This document shows, in pieces, positions 1-5,247 of a stretch of DNA of 5,368 nucleotides. Source of the DNA: Actinomycetospora sp. (GTDB lineage Bacteria > Actinomycetota > Actinomycetes > Mycobacteriales > Pseudonocardiaceae); contig JAICLN010000290.1 in the NCBI GenBank assembly GCA_025925615.1, positions 1 to 5,368 of the forward strand, read 5' to 3'. Both the position numbers and the translations under genes were made by a program. Each line of letters opens with the position of its first letter. The first letter of the stretch is position 1. Under the pieces are notes generated by a model, which saw nothing but the letters and a program-made list of their open reading frames with translations, was not told the DNA's origin and ran no database searches.

Positions 1-663
1 ACGCCCGCGGCGGGGACGCCCCGCCCGGCCCCGCCGGGGCCGCCGCCGGGCGGGCCCGGCCCGAACGGCGGCCAGCGGCCGGCGTCGCCCCCGAGCGGGC
101 CCCTGCCCGTCCAGGGGCAGGGCCAGGGTGAGGGTCGGGGCGGCCCGCGGCGCGCGAACACGGCGCTCATCGACGCGCCGACCAACCAGCTCTCGCCCGA
201 ACAGCTCGGGATGCGCATGGGTGAGCGCTCGGAGCCCGAGCCCGACCTGGACGACCTCGACGACGACGTCCCGACCGCCCGGCCGTCGCCGCGCGGGAAG
301 GTGCCGCGGCGGGCGAGCCTGCAGGTCAAGCGCTTCGACCCGTGGTCGGTGCTCAAGCTGGCGCTGGTGCTCGGGGTGGCGCTGTTCTTCGTGTGGATGT
401 TCGCGGTCGGCGTGCTCTACGCCGTGCTCGACGGCATGGGGGTCTGGGCCCAGCTCAACGGCACCTACCAGGACCTCACGTCGGACACCGGTGGCGCGGG
501 CGGCCAGCTGATCACGGCCGGCGGGGTCTTCGGTGTCGCGGCGATCGTCGGGGTGGTCAACACCATCCTCTTCACCGCGCTCGCGAGCGTCTCGGCGTTC
601 ATCTACAACATCTCCGCCGACGTGGCCGGGGGCATCGAGGTGACGCTCTCGGAGCGGGACTGA
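1..663 (+). CDS. DUF3566 domain-containing membrane protein, 5'-truncated by window edge
   Basis: The frame is open from base 1 to the TGA at 661-663, giving 220 visible residues, and the true start lies outside the window. Residues 1-65 are low-complexity Pro/Gly-rich and probably disordered. An acidic stretch with EPDLDDLDDD follows at about residues 79-89. The DUF3566 domain begins near the segment RRASLQVKRFDPWSVLK (about 103-119), which is typical of the family. There are two hydrophobic segments, at about 117-140 and 175-200, so it is a two-helix membrane protein with a long cytoplasmic N-terminus. The function of the family is unknown. Its member in M. tuberculosis, Rv0007, follows gyrA and precedes tRNA-Ile, and the position here before tRNA-Ile matches. 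An internal ATG at 211 is possible as a start, but the frame is open and composition continuous upstream, so I prefer a longer N-terminus. The family call is firm; the role is not known. Confidence 0.9.
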   Translation, partial: TPAAGTPRPAPPGPPPGGPGPNGGQRPASPPSGPLPVQGQGQGEGRGGPRRANTALIDAPTNQLSPEQLGMRMGERSEPEPDLDDLDDDVPTARPSPRGKVPRRASLQVKRFDPWSVLKLALVLGVALFFVWMFAVGVLYAVLDGMGVWAQLNGTYQDLTSDTGGAGGQLITAGGVFGVAAIVGVVNTILFTALASVSAFIYNISADVAGGIEVTLSERD

Positions 664-754
664 GACGGAGCGTCGAGGGGAGCACGCCGATAGGGGAGCT
701 CGACCATCGCGACTGACGGCGGACCCGGTGGCGGGCCGACCCGGCACCCTCCGG

Positions 755-760
755 TAATCT
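755..760 (+). promoter_or_regulatory. Candidate -10 element of the tRNA-Ile promoter
   Basis: TAATCT fits the actinobacterial TANNNT -10 pattern and lies 19 nt before the tRNA 5' end, so transcription would begin at about 766-768. No convincing -35 hexamer is seen 16-18 nt upstream, where the sequence is GC-rich. The 116-nt gap between the DUF3566 stop and the tRNA contains no coding sequence. It also holds the 17-nt repeat copy at 681-697. Confidence 0.35.
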
Positions 761-779
761 GGACACCGCCACCGCGCGG

Positions 780-853
780 GGGCCCATAGCTCAGTTGGTT
801 AGAGCGCGTCGCTGATAACGACGAGGTCGCTGGTTCAAATCCAGCTGGGCCCA
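780..853 (+). tRNA. ileT: tRNA-Ile(GAT)
   Basis: A complete 74-nt cloverleaf is visible. The acceptor stem 780-786/846-852 is a perfect 7 bp (GGGCCCA/TGGGCCC) with discriminator A853. The D stem is 789-792/802-805. The anticodon stem is 807-811/819-823 (CGTCG/CGACG), with anticodon GAT at 814-816. The T stem is 829-833/841-845 (GCTGG/CCAGC) with loop TTCAAAT. The next bases are CCG, so the 3' CCA is not encoded and must be added after transcription. It reads isoleucine codons AUC and AUU. In many actinobacteria it sits directly before tRNA-Ala(TGC); here that partner is 4.25 kb away. Confidence 0.97.
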
Positions 854-871
854 CCGGTACACGAACCCCAG

Positions 872-918
872 CACGACGAACGGCCCCGGAGCACCGTGCT
901 CCGGGGCCGTTCGTCGTG
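872..918. terminator. Bidirectional hairpin terminator between tRNA-Ile and lsr2
   Basis: A perfect 22-bp inverted repeat (872-893 and 897-918) encloses a 3-nt loop, CCG. The stem core is GGCCCCGGAGCA/TGCTCCGGGGCC, flanked by CACGACGAAC. It lies 18 nt after tRNA-Ile and 11 nt after the end of lsr2 on the other strand, where a shared terminator for convergent units is expected. Neither side has a T-tract, so it is a strong U-less hairpin of the kind common in high-GC actinobacteria. Confidence 0.8.
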
Positions 919-929
919 TGGTGGGCTGC

Positions 930-1346
930 TCAGCCCGAGAACGCGGCGGTCGCGGACGACCCGTTCTTGCCGCGGGACTCCCAGGCCTCGACCACGTTGT
1001 TGGGCACGCGGCCCCGGTCGGAGACCTCGAAGCCCTCGGTGCGGGCCCACTCCCGGATCTGCTTGGAGGTCTCGCGGTCGTACCCGCCGGGCGAGGTGGC
1101 CCGGGGCGTGCCCGTGCCGGCCCCGCCGGAACGACGGGTCGACGTCCGGCCCGCGGCGCGACGTCCCCCCGTGCGCCGGGCGGACGCGACGTACTGCGCG
1201 AGCGCGTCACGCAGTTCTGCGGTGTTCTTCTCGTCGAGGTCGATCTCGTAGGTCACGCCGTCGAGCGCGAACTCGACGGTGGTGATGTCCTCGGACTCCT
1301 CGCCCGTCAGGTCGTCCACCAACGTGACGACTGTCTTCTGGGCCAT
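930..1346 (-). CDS. lsr2: Lsr2 family nucleoid-associated DNA-binding protein
   Basis: The protein has 138 residues. Lsr2 is a dimeric H-NS-like protein that bridges DNA and silences AT-rich, often foreign, genes. The N-terminal dimerisation domain is residues 1-58, beginning MAQKTVVTLVDDLTG and including the signature FALDGVTYEIDL (26-37) and the conserved helix after it. A basic Gly/Arg/Ser/Thr linker spans about 59-88. The C-terminal DNA-binding domain is about 89-125, with IREWARTEGFEV and the minor-groove RGR motif at 111-113. The linker and a 13-residue tail make it longer than the 112-residue M. tuberculosis Lsr2. I chose the ATG at 1346 because the family begins MAxK and a GAGGAG ribosome site lies 8 nt upstream. 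An ATG 12 codons earlier would add non-family residues. It is convergent with tRNA-Ile. The main actinobacterial lsr2 commonly lies near lysS and clpC, so this may be a paralogue. Confidence 0.95.
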   Translation of the reverse strand: MAQKTVVTLVDDLTGEESEDITTVEFALDGVTYEIDLDEKNTAELRDALAQYVASARRTGGRRAAGRTSTRRSGGAGTGTPRATSPGGYDRETSKQIREWARTEGFEVSDRGRVPNNVVEAWESRGKNGSSATAAFSG

Positions 1347-1409
1347 CCGGTGTACTCCTCGGTGTCGCGGGGGGAATTGCACCCGGAATCACGCCCGGGT
1401 GCCATTCAC

Positions 1410-1415
1410 ATTATC
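1410..1415 (-). promoter_or_regulatory. Candidate -10 element of the lsr2 promoter
   Basis: Read on the minus strand, GATAAT lies in the least GC-rich part of the gap between lsr2 and the upstream SRPBCC gene. It would place the start of transcription near 1403, leaving a leader of about 57 nt. At a 17-nt spacing the -35 position (1433-1438) reads TGCTCG, a poor match. The leader contains a 6-bp inverted repeat at 1381-1386/1395-1400 (ACCCGG/CCGGGT, 8-nt loop), which could be an operator or leader hairpin. Confidence 0.4.
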
Positions 1416-1435
1416 AGCGAATCCCGAGAACGCGA

Positions 1436-1449
1436 GCACGGGGCCGTGC
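1436..1449 (-). terminator. Short hairpin just after the SRPBCC gene
   Basis: The stem is GCACG/CGTGC (1436-1440 and 1445-1449) with a 4-nt loop. It begins 1 nt after the stop codon of the SRPBCC gene and has no T-tract. It could end the three-gene operon but is short, and some read-through into lsr2 is plausible. It overlaps the expected -35 region of the lsr2 promoter. Confidence 0.35.
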
Positions 1450-1450
1450 A

Positions 1451-1891
1451 TCACTCGACGGTGGAGGAGAAATGTGCTCCCAGACCGGTGAGTCCGGCGC
1501 CGAAGACCCCGTCGCCGAACAAGTCGACGAGTCCGTCCGCGTCGGCGCTGTCGCAGTCGAAGACGACTCCCCACTCGACGAACGATTCGCCCGTCGTCGT
1601 CACCGGGACCACGCGCATCGTGGAGCGGTAGAGCCGGACCGGGAACGGCGAGTCGAGGATCTCGTAGACCAGCGTGCGGGTGGTGTCGTCGAGAGCGGCG
1701 AGGACCTCGCGGACCTGGCCGCCGTCGCCGAGGGTGAGGTGGCGGACCGCGCCCACGGAATCGCCGGGGGTCTCGAGCTCGCTCGCCTCGATCGCGGGGT
1801 GCCAGCGCGGGAGACCGTCGAAGTCGCGGACCACCGCCCACACGGCGGCGGCGTCGGCGGGGATGACGGCGGAGGCGAAGGCCTCGGGCAT
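1451..1891 (-). CDS. SRPBCC (START/Bet v1-like, polyketide-cyclase-type) family protein
   Basis: This soluble protein of 146 residues spans the whole length of a single SRPBCC domain and has no signal peptide or membrane segment. The family forms a deep hydrophobic pocket that binds, and in some members chemically changes, small hydrophobic molecules. Visible family features are the first strand and helix with PADAAAVWAVVRDFDGLPRWHP (11-32), VGAVRHLTLGDGG (46-58), the YEILDSPFPVRLYRSTMRV strands (76-94), and the VEWGVVFD strand (105-112) before the C-terminal helix. The start follows the TGA of the TIM-barrel gene by only 1 nt. GAAGGAG lies 8 nt before this ATG, inside the upstream gene, so translation is probably coupled. 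It is the last gene of the operon with the two Tm-1-type proteins. Sequence alone does not give its ligand or show whether it is an enzyme. Confidence 0.85.
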   Translation of the reverse strand: MPEAFASAVIPADAAAVWAVVRDFDGLPRWHPAIEASELETPGDSVGAVRHLTLGDGGQVREVLAALDDTTRTLVYEILDSPFPVRLYRSTMRVVPVTTTGESFVEWGVVFDCDSADADGLVDLFGDGVFGAGLTGLGAHFSSTVE

Positions 1892-1892
1892 G

Positions 1893-2768
1893 TCAGGACT
1901 CCTTCGTCGTGCCGGCCGGGGTCGACCGGATGGCGGTGAACTCCCGGGTGCGGGCCGTGAGGGCCTCTTCGGTGGGCAGGCGCTCCATGCTGCTGGCGCC
2001 GTAGAAGCCGTGGCAGGTGTGGGCGCGCGCCAGGACGTAGGCGGCGTCGTCGGGGGCGGACACGGGCCCGCCGTGGACGAGGACGAGGACGTCGTCGCGC
2101 ACCTCGCGGGCGGCGGCGGCCCATTCGTCGACGAGCGCCACGCAGTCGTCCAACGACTTCGCGGTCTCGGCGCCGATCGACCCGCCGGTCGTCAGGCCCA
2201 TGTGCGCGACGATCACGTCGGCGCCGGCCGCGGTCATCGCGCGGGCGTCGTCGGCGGAGAAGACGTAGGGCGTGGTGAGCAGATCGACCTCCCGGGCTGC
2301 CGCGACGAGGTCCACCTCGTGTGCGAAGCCCATGCCGGTCTCCTCGAGATTGGCCCGGAAGACACCGTCGATGAGCCCGACCGTCGGGAAGTTCTGGATG
2401 CCCGCGAATCCGAGGTCGCGCAGCTCGCGCAGGAATCGGTCGCGCAACAGGAAGGGGTCGGTGCCGTTCACCCCCGCGAGCACCGGGGTGTGCTGCACCA
2501 CGGGCAGGACCTCCCGCGCCATCTCGACGACGATGTCGTTGGCGTTGCCGTAGGCGAGCAGTCCGGCGAGCGATCCACGGCCCGCCATCCGATAGCGCCC
2601 CGAGTTGTAGATGACGATCAGATCGATCCCGCCCGCTTCTTCACAGCGGGCCGACAATCCGGTGCCCGCGCCGCCGCCGACGATCGGTTCGCCGCGCGCC
2701 ACCTTCTCGCGCAGGCCCGCCACGATCTCCGCGCGATCCGGTGCCGCCCGTCGTCCGTCCGTGCCCAT
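1893..2768 (-). CDS. Phosphoenolpyruvate-hydrolase-type TIM-barrel protein (Tm-1 C-terminal half homologue)
   Basis: This 291-residue protein has the length of a free-standing TIM-barrel of the family annotated as phosphoenolpyruvate hydrolase or TIM-barrel signal-transduction protein, the family that forms the C-terminal half of plant Tm-1. Strongly patterned segments are [10 protein letters not shown] (31-40), [20 protein letters not shown] (54-73), GVNGTDPF (99-106), [16 protein letters not shown] (120-135), ETGMGF (143-148), [13 protein letters not shown] (188-200), HGGPV (232-236) and [14 protein letters not shown] (254-267). The Gly-rich loops after the strands look like phosphate-binding loops. 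No reaction has been firmly established for the family as far as I know. I chose the ATG at 2768 because conserved sequence begins soon after it, AGAGGAG lies upstream, and it falls 26 nt after the upstream gene. The same frame stays open far upstream, but only as antisense of the Tm-1-like gene. It is translationally linked to the SRPBCC gene. Confidence 0.9.
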   Translation of the reverse strand: MGTDGRRAAPDRAEIVAGLREKVARGEPIVGGGAGTGLSARCEEAGGIDLIVIYNSGRYRMAGRGSLAGLLAYGNANDIVVEMAREVLPVVQHTPVLAGVNGTDPFLLRDRFLRELRDLGFAGIQNFPTVGLIDGVFRANLEETGMGFAHEVDLVAAAREVDLLTTPYVFSADDARAMTAAGADVIVAHMGLTTGGSIGAETAKSLDDCVALVDEWAAAAREVRDDVLVLVHGGPVSAPDDAAYVLARAHTCHGFYGASSMERLPTEEALTARTREFTAIRSTPAGTTKES

Positions 2769-2794
2769 GGAGCTCCTCTCCGCCGGTGCTCGTG

Positions 2795-3973
2795 TCACTC
2801 CGAGATGTCCCGGAGTTCCGCGACGAGGCGCGCCGCGAACTCCGGGTCGTTGACGTGCAGATCGGTCTCGACGAGCCGGTGCGCGTCGGTCTGCGCGAAC
2901 TCGGCGCGCAGGGTCCCGACGAGCGCCTCGGTGGCGGCCGGGTCCGCGAACGGCCCGCCCTCGATGTCGAGGGCCGACACCCCGCGCAGCGGGACGACCA
3001 GCCGGACCGGTCCCTCGCAGGCGTTCAGCTGGTGCGCCAGGAACTCGGCGGCCGCCCGGCATTCGTCGGGAGTGGTCCGCATGAGGGTCACCTGCGCGTT
3101 GTGCTCGTAGAACAGCCGGTCCCGGTAGCGCTCCGGCACGGTGTCCGGTGCCCCGAAGTTGACCATGTCGAGCGCGCCGACGCTGCCGACCCACGGCACC
3201 CCTCGGCGGGCGATCGCCCCGAGCCGGTCCGGCGTCGCGGCCATGACGCCGCCGGCGACGAGGTCGGCGATCTCGGTGGTCGACACGTCGACGACCGCTC
3301 CGACCAGGCCGTCGTCGACGAGCTTCTCCATCGCGCGGCCGCCGGTGCCGGTGGCGTGGAAGACGAGGCAGTCGTACTCGTCGGCGAGGGCCTCGGTGAC
3401 CGCGGTGACGCACGGCGTCGTCACCCCGAACATCGTCAGTCCGAGCGCGGGGCGGTCCACCCCTGGGTCGGGGCGCGGTGCCGACAGGGCGCCGGCGAGG
3501 GCGTGGGCGGCGTTCGCGAGGACGACCCGGCTGATCCGGTTGAGCCCCGCGACGTCGGTGACCGAGTACATGAGCGCGATGTCGCTGGACCCGACGTAGG
3601 GCGCGACGTCCCCCGACGCGACCGTCGAGACGACGATCTTCGGGACGCCGACCGGCAGGCGCTGCAGGGCCGGCGTGACGAGCGCGGTGCCCCCGGATCC
3701 GCCGAGCCCGATGACGCCGTCGAGGTCGTCCCGGGCGGGGAGCCACCGCGCGAGCGCGTCCGCCATCGCGGAGACCGAGGTGCCGCGATCCCCGGTGAAG
3801 ACCTCCGGGCCGGCCACGTCGGCCGCGGTGACATCGGCGCGGGCCGCCCCGGCGTCCGAGGTCCCGACGTCGACGGTGGTCACCTCGTGCCCGTCACCCC
3901 GGACGAGGTCGGCGACGTAGCGCAGCTCGTCGCCCTTCGTGTCGAACGTGCCCACCACGTAGGCGTGCGCCAT
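2795..3973 (-). CDS. Tm-1-like ATP-binding protein (UPF0261 family)
   Basis: The protein has 392 residues, near the usual length of about 400 for the family. It is homologous to the N-terminal half of tomato Tm-1, which binds ATP and the tobamovirus replication protein. Hallmarks are the N-terminal [11 protein letters not shown] (7-17), the Gly-rich loop GLGGSGGT (89-96), [18 protein letters not shown] (115-132), FHATGTGG (205-212), [14 protein letters not shown] (229-242) and [16 protein letters not shown] (327-342). The family has two Rossmann-like subdomains. The ATG at 3973 is chosen because the family begins immediately before the GTxDTKG motif and GGGAGG lies 4 nt upstream. The frame stays open another 101 codons upstream, but those residues lack family features and run into the divergent hydrolase gene. 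It is the first gene of the operon. Its bacterial role is undetermined, and an antiviral role cannot be assumed from the plant protein. Confidence 0.92.
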   Translation of the reverse strand: MAHAYVVGTFDTKGDELRYVADLVRGDGHEVTTVDVGTSDAGAARADVTAADVAGPEVFTGDRGTSVSAMADALARWLPARDDLDGVIGLGGSGGTALVTPALQRLPVGVPKIVVSTVASGDVAPYVGSSDIALMYSVTDVAGLNRISRVVLANAAHALAGALSAPRPDPGVDRPALGLTMFGVTTPCVTAVTEALADEYDCLVFHATGTGGRAMEKLVDDGLVGAVVDVSTTEIADLVAGGVMAATPDRLGAIARRGVPWVGSVGALDMVNFGAPDTVPERYRDRLFYEHNAQVTLMRTTPDECRAAAEFLAHQLNACEGPVRLVVPLRGVSALDIEGGPFADPAATEALVGTLRAEFAQTDAHRLVETDLHVNDPEFAARLVAELRDISE

Positions 3974-4081
3974 CGGTCCTCCCGGAACGGACGTCGTCGT
4001 CTCGCTCCGAGTCCTATCGCACTCGAGGTCGGGGCAACCACTCGTCAGCGACGGTCCCCTATCGGCGTGCTCAGTCGGATG

Positions 4082-4116
4082 CTGACACCTGACGTCAGGA
4101 TGGAGCCGTCCTGACA
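4082..4116. promoter_or_regulatory. CTGAC palindrome cluster, probable repressor operator
   Basis: CCTGACGTCAGG at 4088-4099 is a perfect 12-bp palindrome. Further CTGACA copies lie at 4082-4087 and 4111-4116. The right half also forms GTCAGGA/TCCTGAC (4094-4100/4109-4115) with an 8-nt gap. The site lies just upstream of the proposed -10 of the hydrolase at 4126-4131. Dimeric repressors such as TetR-family proteins bind palindromes of this kind, but no regulator gene is in the window. Confidence 0.45.
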
Positions 4117-4125
4117 TGTGCGCCC

Positions 4126-4131
4126 TACCGT
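4126..4131 (+). promoter_or_regulatory. Candidate -10 element giving a leaderless hydrolase mRNA
   Basis: TACCGT fits TANNNT, and the 6-nt discriminator GGACAC leads directly to the GTG at 4138. Transcription would therefore begin at the start codon itself. There is no Shine-Dalgarno sequence before this GTG, which agrees with leaderless translation, a common arrangement in actinobacteria. No good -35 is seen. Confidence 0.45.
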
Positions 4132-4137
4132 GGACAC

Positions 4138-4977
4138 GTGACGAGCGTCGAGGACGTCGCGGTGCCGGGGGCGCGGCTGCACACCGACCTCCGGGGATCG
4201 GGTCCCCTGCTGGTGTGCGCGGTGGGCGGCAACGGCGACCCGACGGTGTTCGGGCCGCTCGCGGACCTGCTCGCACCCCGCTGGACCGTGCTCACCTACG
4301 TGCGGCGCGGCTTCGTGCGCAGTCCCGTCGACGGCGAGGTGGGTCCCGACAAGCTGGGTGCCGACGTCGAGGACCTGGCCCTGCTGATCGAGCGCCACGG
4401 CGGACCGGCGGTGGTGCTCGGCAGCAGCTCGGGGGCGATCGTCGTCCTCGAGCTCCTGGTGCGCCGCCCCGAGCTGGTGCGCGCGGCGATCGCCCACGAG
4501 CCGCCGCTGGTCGGGCTGCTCGAGGACCGGGACGCGATCGTCGCACGGTTCGACACGGTGTTCGCCACCTACCGGCGCGAGGGCGTCGTGGCGGCGATGG
4601 CCGAGTTCGGCGAGATCACCGGCGTCGCCGTCCGCCGGCCGCCGCCGGGCGAGGAGCCCGCCGAGATCCCGCCGGAGTTCGTGGCGATGCGCGAGCGGTG
4701 GCCGACGAACACTGCGTTCTGGTTCGAGCACGAGTACGGGCCCTACCCGGTGCACCCGCTCGACGTCGCCGCGCTGCGCGAGCACGCCGACCGGCTGGTC
4801 CTCGCGGTCGGTGCGGTGTCCCGGGCGGAGGACCAGCTCGCGAGCCGGCCGAACCTCGTGCTCGCCCGCGAGCTCGGCCTCACCCCGCTGGAGTTCCCGG
4901 GCGGCCACCTCGGCTACGTCGAGGACCCCGCCGGGTTCGCGGTCGCGGTCGAGGGCGCGCTGCGGCTGCTAGCGTGA
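4138..4977 (+). CDS. Alpha/beta hydrolase fold protein
   Basis: This 279-residue cytoplasmic protein has no signal peptide. It has the alpha/beta hydrolase order: an oxyanion-loop region VGGNGDP (29-35), the strand [13 protein letters not shown] (50-62), the nucleophile elbow VVLGSSSGA (92-100) with Ser97 as the expected nucleophile in G-S-S-S-G, AHEPPL (119-124), a helical lid at about 126-205, and the catalytic histidine at His257 in EFPGGHLGY. The third triad residue is not obvious: the usual site after strand 6 or 7 reads [12 protein letters not shown], so Asp232 or Glu231 are only candidates. The substrate is unknown; esterases, lactonases and similar enzymes share this fold. The start is GTG at 4138, without a ribosome site but correctly placed for a leaderless message. 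It is divergent from the Tm-1-like operon and followed by the DLW-39-type gene after 5 nt. Confidence 0.9.
   Translation: MTSVEDVAVPGARLHTDLRGSGPLLVCAVGGNGDPTVFGPLADLLAPRWTVLTYVRRGFVRSPVDGEVGPDKLGADVEDLALLIERHGGPAVVLGSSSGAIVVLELLVRRPELVRAAIAHEPPLVGLLEDRDAIVARFDTVFATYRREGVVAAMAEFGEITGVAVRRPPPGEEPAEIPPEFVAMRERWPTNTAFWFEHEYGPYPVHPLDVAALREHADRLVLAVGAVSRAEDQLASRPNLVLARELGLTPLEFPGGHLGYVEDPAGFAVAVEGALRLLA
4970..4975 (+). promoter_or_regulatory. Candidate -10 element for the DLW-39-type gene and tRNA-Ala
   Basis: TAGCGT fits TANNNT and lies across the last codons of the hydrolase. The 7-nt stretch GAGAGGC then leads to the GTG at 4983, so transcription could begin at the start codon. The GAGAGG in this stretch is only 1 nt from the GTG, too close for a normal ribosome site, which favours leaderless translation. 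Such a promoter would also drive tRNA-Ala. Confidence 0.35.
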
Positions 4978-4982
4978 GAGGC

Positions 4983-5096
4983 GTGACGAAGCTGGTCGTG
5001 CTGGTGGCGGCGGCGTTCGGGGTGGCCCACCTCGTGCGGCGCCGACAGGAACGACCGGCCGCGGAGGTCTGGCGCGAGGCGACCCGCGCCGCATAG
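4983..5096 (+). CDS. DLW-39 family small protein
   Basis: This small protein of 37 residues starts at GTG 4983 and stops at TAG 5094. An N-terminal hydrophobic segment, LVVLVAAAFGVAHLV (4-18), is followed by a basic RRRQER patch and the tail AAEVWREATRAA. The tail corresponds to the aspartate-leucine-tryptophan tail (DLWxEAT) for which the DLW-39 family of tiny actinobacterial proteins is named; here the motif reads EVW. The hydrophobic part is short for a full membrane span but could anchor the protein, with the basic tail in the cytoplasm. Function is unknown. These genes are usually found near the tRNA-Ile/tRNA-Ala locus after gyrA, which fits: it starts 5 nt after the hydrolase stop and ends 10 nt before tRNA-Ala. 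The family call rests on the tail pattern, size and location. Confidence 0.75.
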   Translation: MTKLVVLVAAAFGVAHLVRRRQERPAAEVWREATRAA

Positions 5097-5106
5097 ACCT
5101 CGTTCC

Positions 5107-5179
5107 GGGGACGTAGCTCAATTGGCAGAGCACCGCCTTTGCAAGGCGGGGGTTGAGGGTTCGATTCCCTTCGTCTCCA
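5107..5179 (+). tRNA. alaT: tRNA-Ala(TGC)
   Basis: A complete 73-nt cloverleaf is visible. The acceptor stem 5107-5113/5172-5178 (GGGGACG/CGTCTCC) contains the G3:U70 pair that marks alanine tRNA. The discriminator is A5179. The D stem is 5116-5119/5128-5131. The anticodon stem is 5133-5137/5145-5149 (CCGCC/GGCGG), with anticodon TGC at 5140-5142. The T stem is 5155-5159/5167-5171 with loop TTCGATT. The following bases are CCCA, so CCA is not encoded in the proper place. It lies 10 nt after the DLW-39-type gene and is probably co-transcribed with it. Confidence 0.97.
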
Positions 5180-5210
5180 CCCATCCTGAACTGCGATGAC
5201 GTCTACTTGA

Positions 5211-5247
5211 CGCGATCTTTCGTGTGCGGACGTGACGCGAAATCGCG
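5211..5247 (+). terminator. Imperfect hairpin after tRNA-Ala
   Basis: The outer stem CGCGA/TCGCG (5211-5215/5243-5247) and the inner stem TTTCGTGT/GCGCGAAA-like pairing (5218-5225/5235-5242, one G:T pair) are joined by a 2-nt bulge and close a 9-nt loop. It lies 31 nt after tRNA-Ala and has no T-tract. It may end the DLW-39/tRNA-Ala transcript. Confidence 0.35.

Larger units (their letters stand above)
3974..4137. promoter_or_regulatory. Divergent control region between Tm-1-like operon and alpha/beta hydrolase
   Basis: This 164-nt gap must carry the promoters of both divergent units. Nearest the hydrolase lies a cluster of CTGAC elements (4082-4116). Beside it, at 4055-4071, is one copy of the 17-nt repeat, reading toward the Tm-1-like gene. 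On the minus strand, GATAGGAC near 4011-4018 with TTGCCC at 4032-4037 is a weak possible promoter for the operon, but its spacing is poor. I see no small gene here. Confidence 0.6.

Noticed and set aside
128..511. Plus-strand frame overlapping the DUF3566 gene
   Set aside because: Ser/Arg/Pro-rich shadow in a different frame of a clear DUF3566 protein.
603..854. Minus-strand frame starting MGPAGFEPATSS
   Set aside because: It is the reverse translation of tRNA-Ile, a well-known annotation artefact.
2769..3746. N-terminal extension of the TIM-barrel gene of 326 codons
   Set aside because: The frame is open but overlaps the Tm-1-like gene on the same strand in another frame. The sequence is low-complexity Arg/Pro-rich, while family sequence begins only near 2768.
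1674..4114. Two long plus-strand open frames (1674-3110 and 2741-4114) opposite the Tm-1-type genes
   Set aside because: They mirror well-recognised minus-strand proteins, are rich in Arg, Gly, Asp and Val, and have no recognisable domain.
3974..4276. 101-codon extension of the Tm-1-like protein
   Set aside because: The extension lacks family features, crosses the divergent promoter region and hydrolase start, and the ATG at 3973 has a good ribosome site right before the family N-terminus.
4045..4908. Long minus-strand open frame (287 codons) opposite the hydrolase
   Set aside because: It is antisense to a clear alpha/beta hydrolase, is composed of repetitive His/Arg/Glu/Ala sequence, and has no family features. 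It is a usual artefact of high GC.
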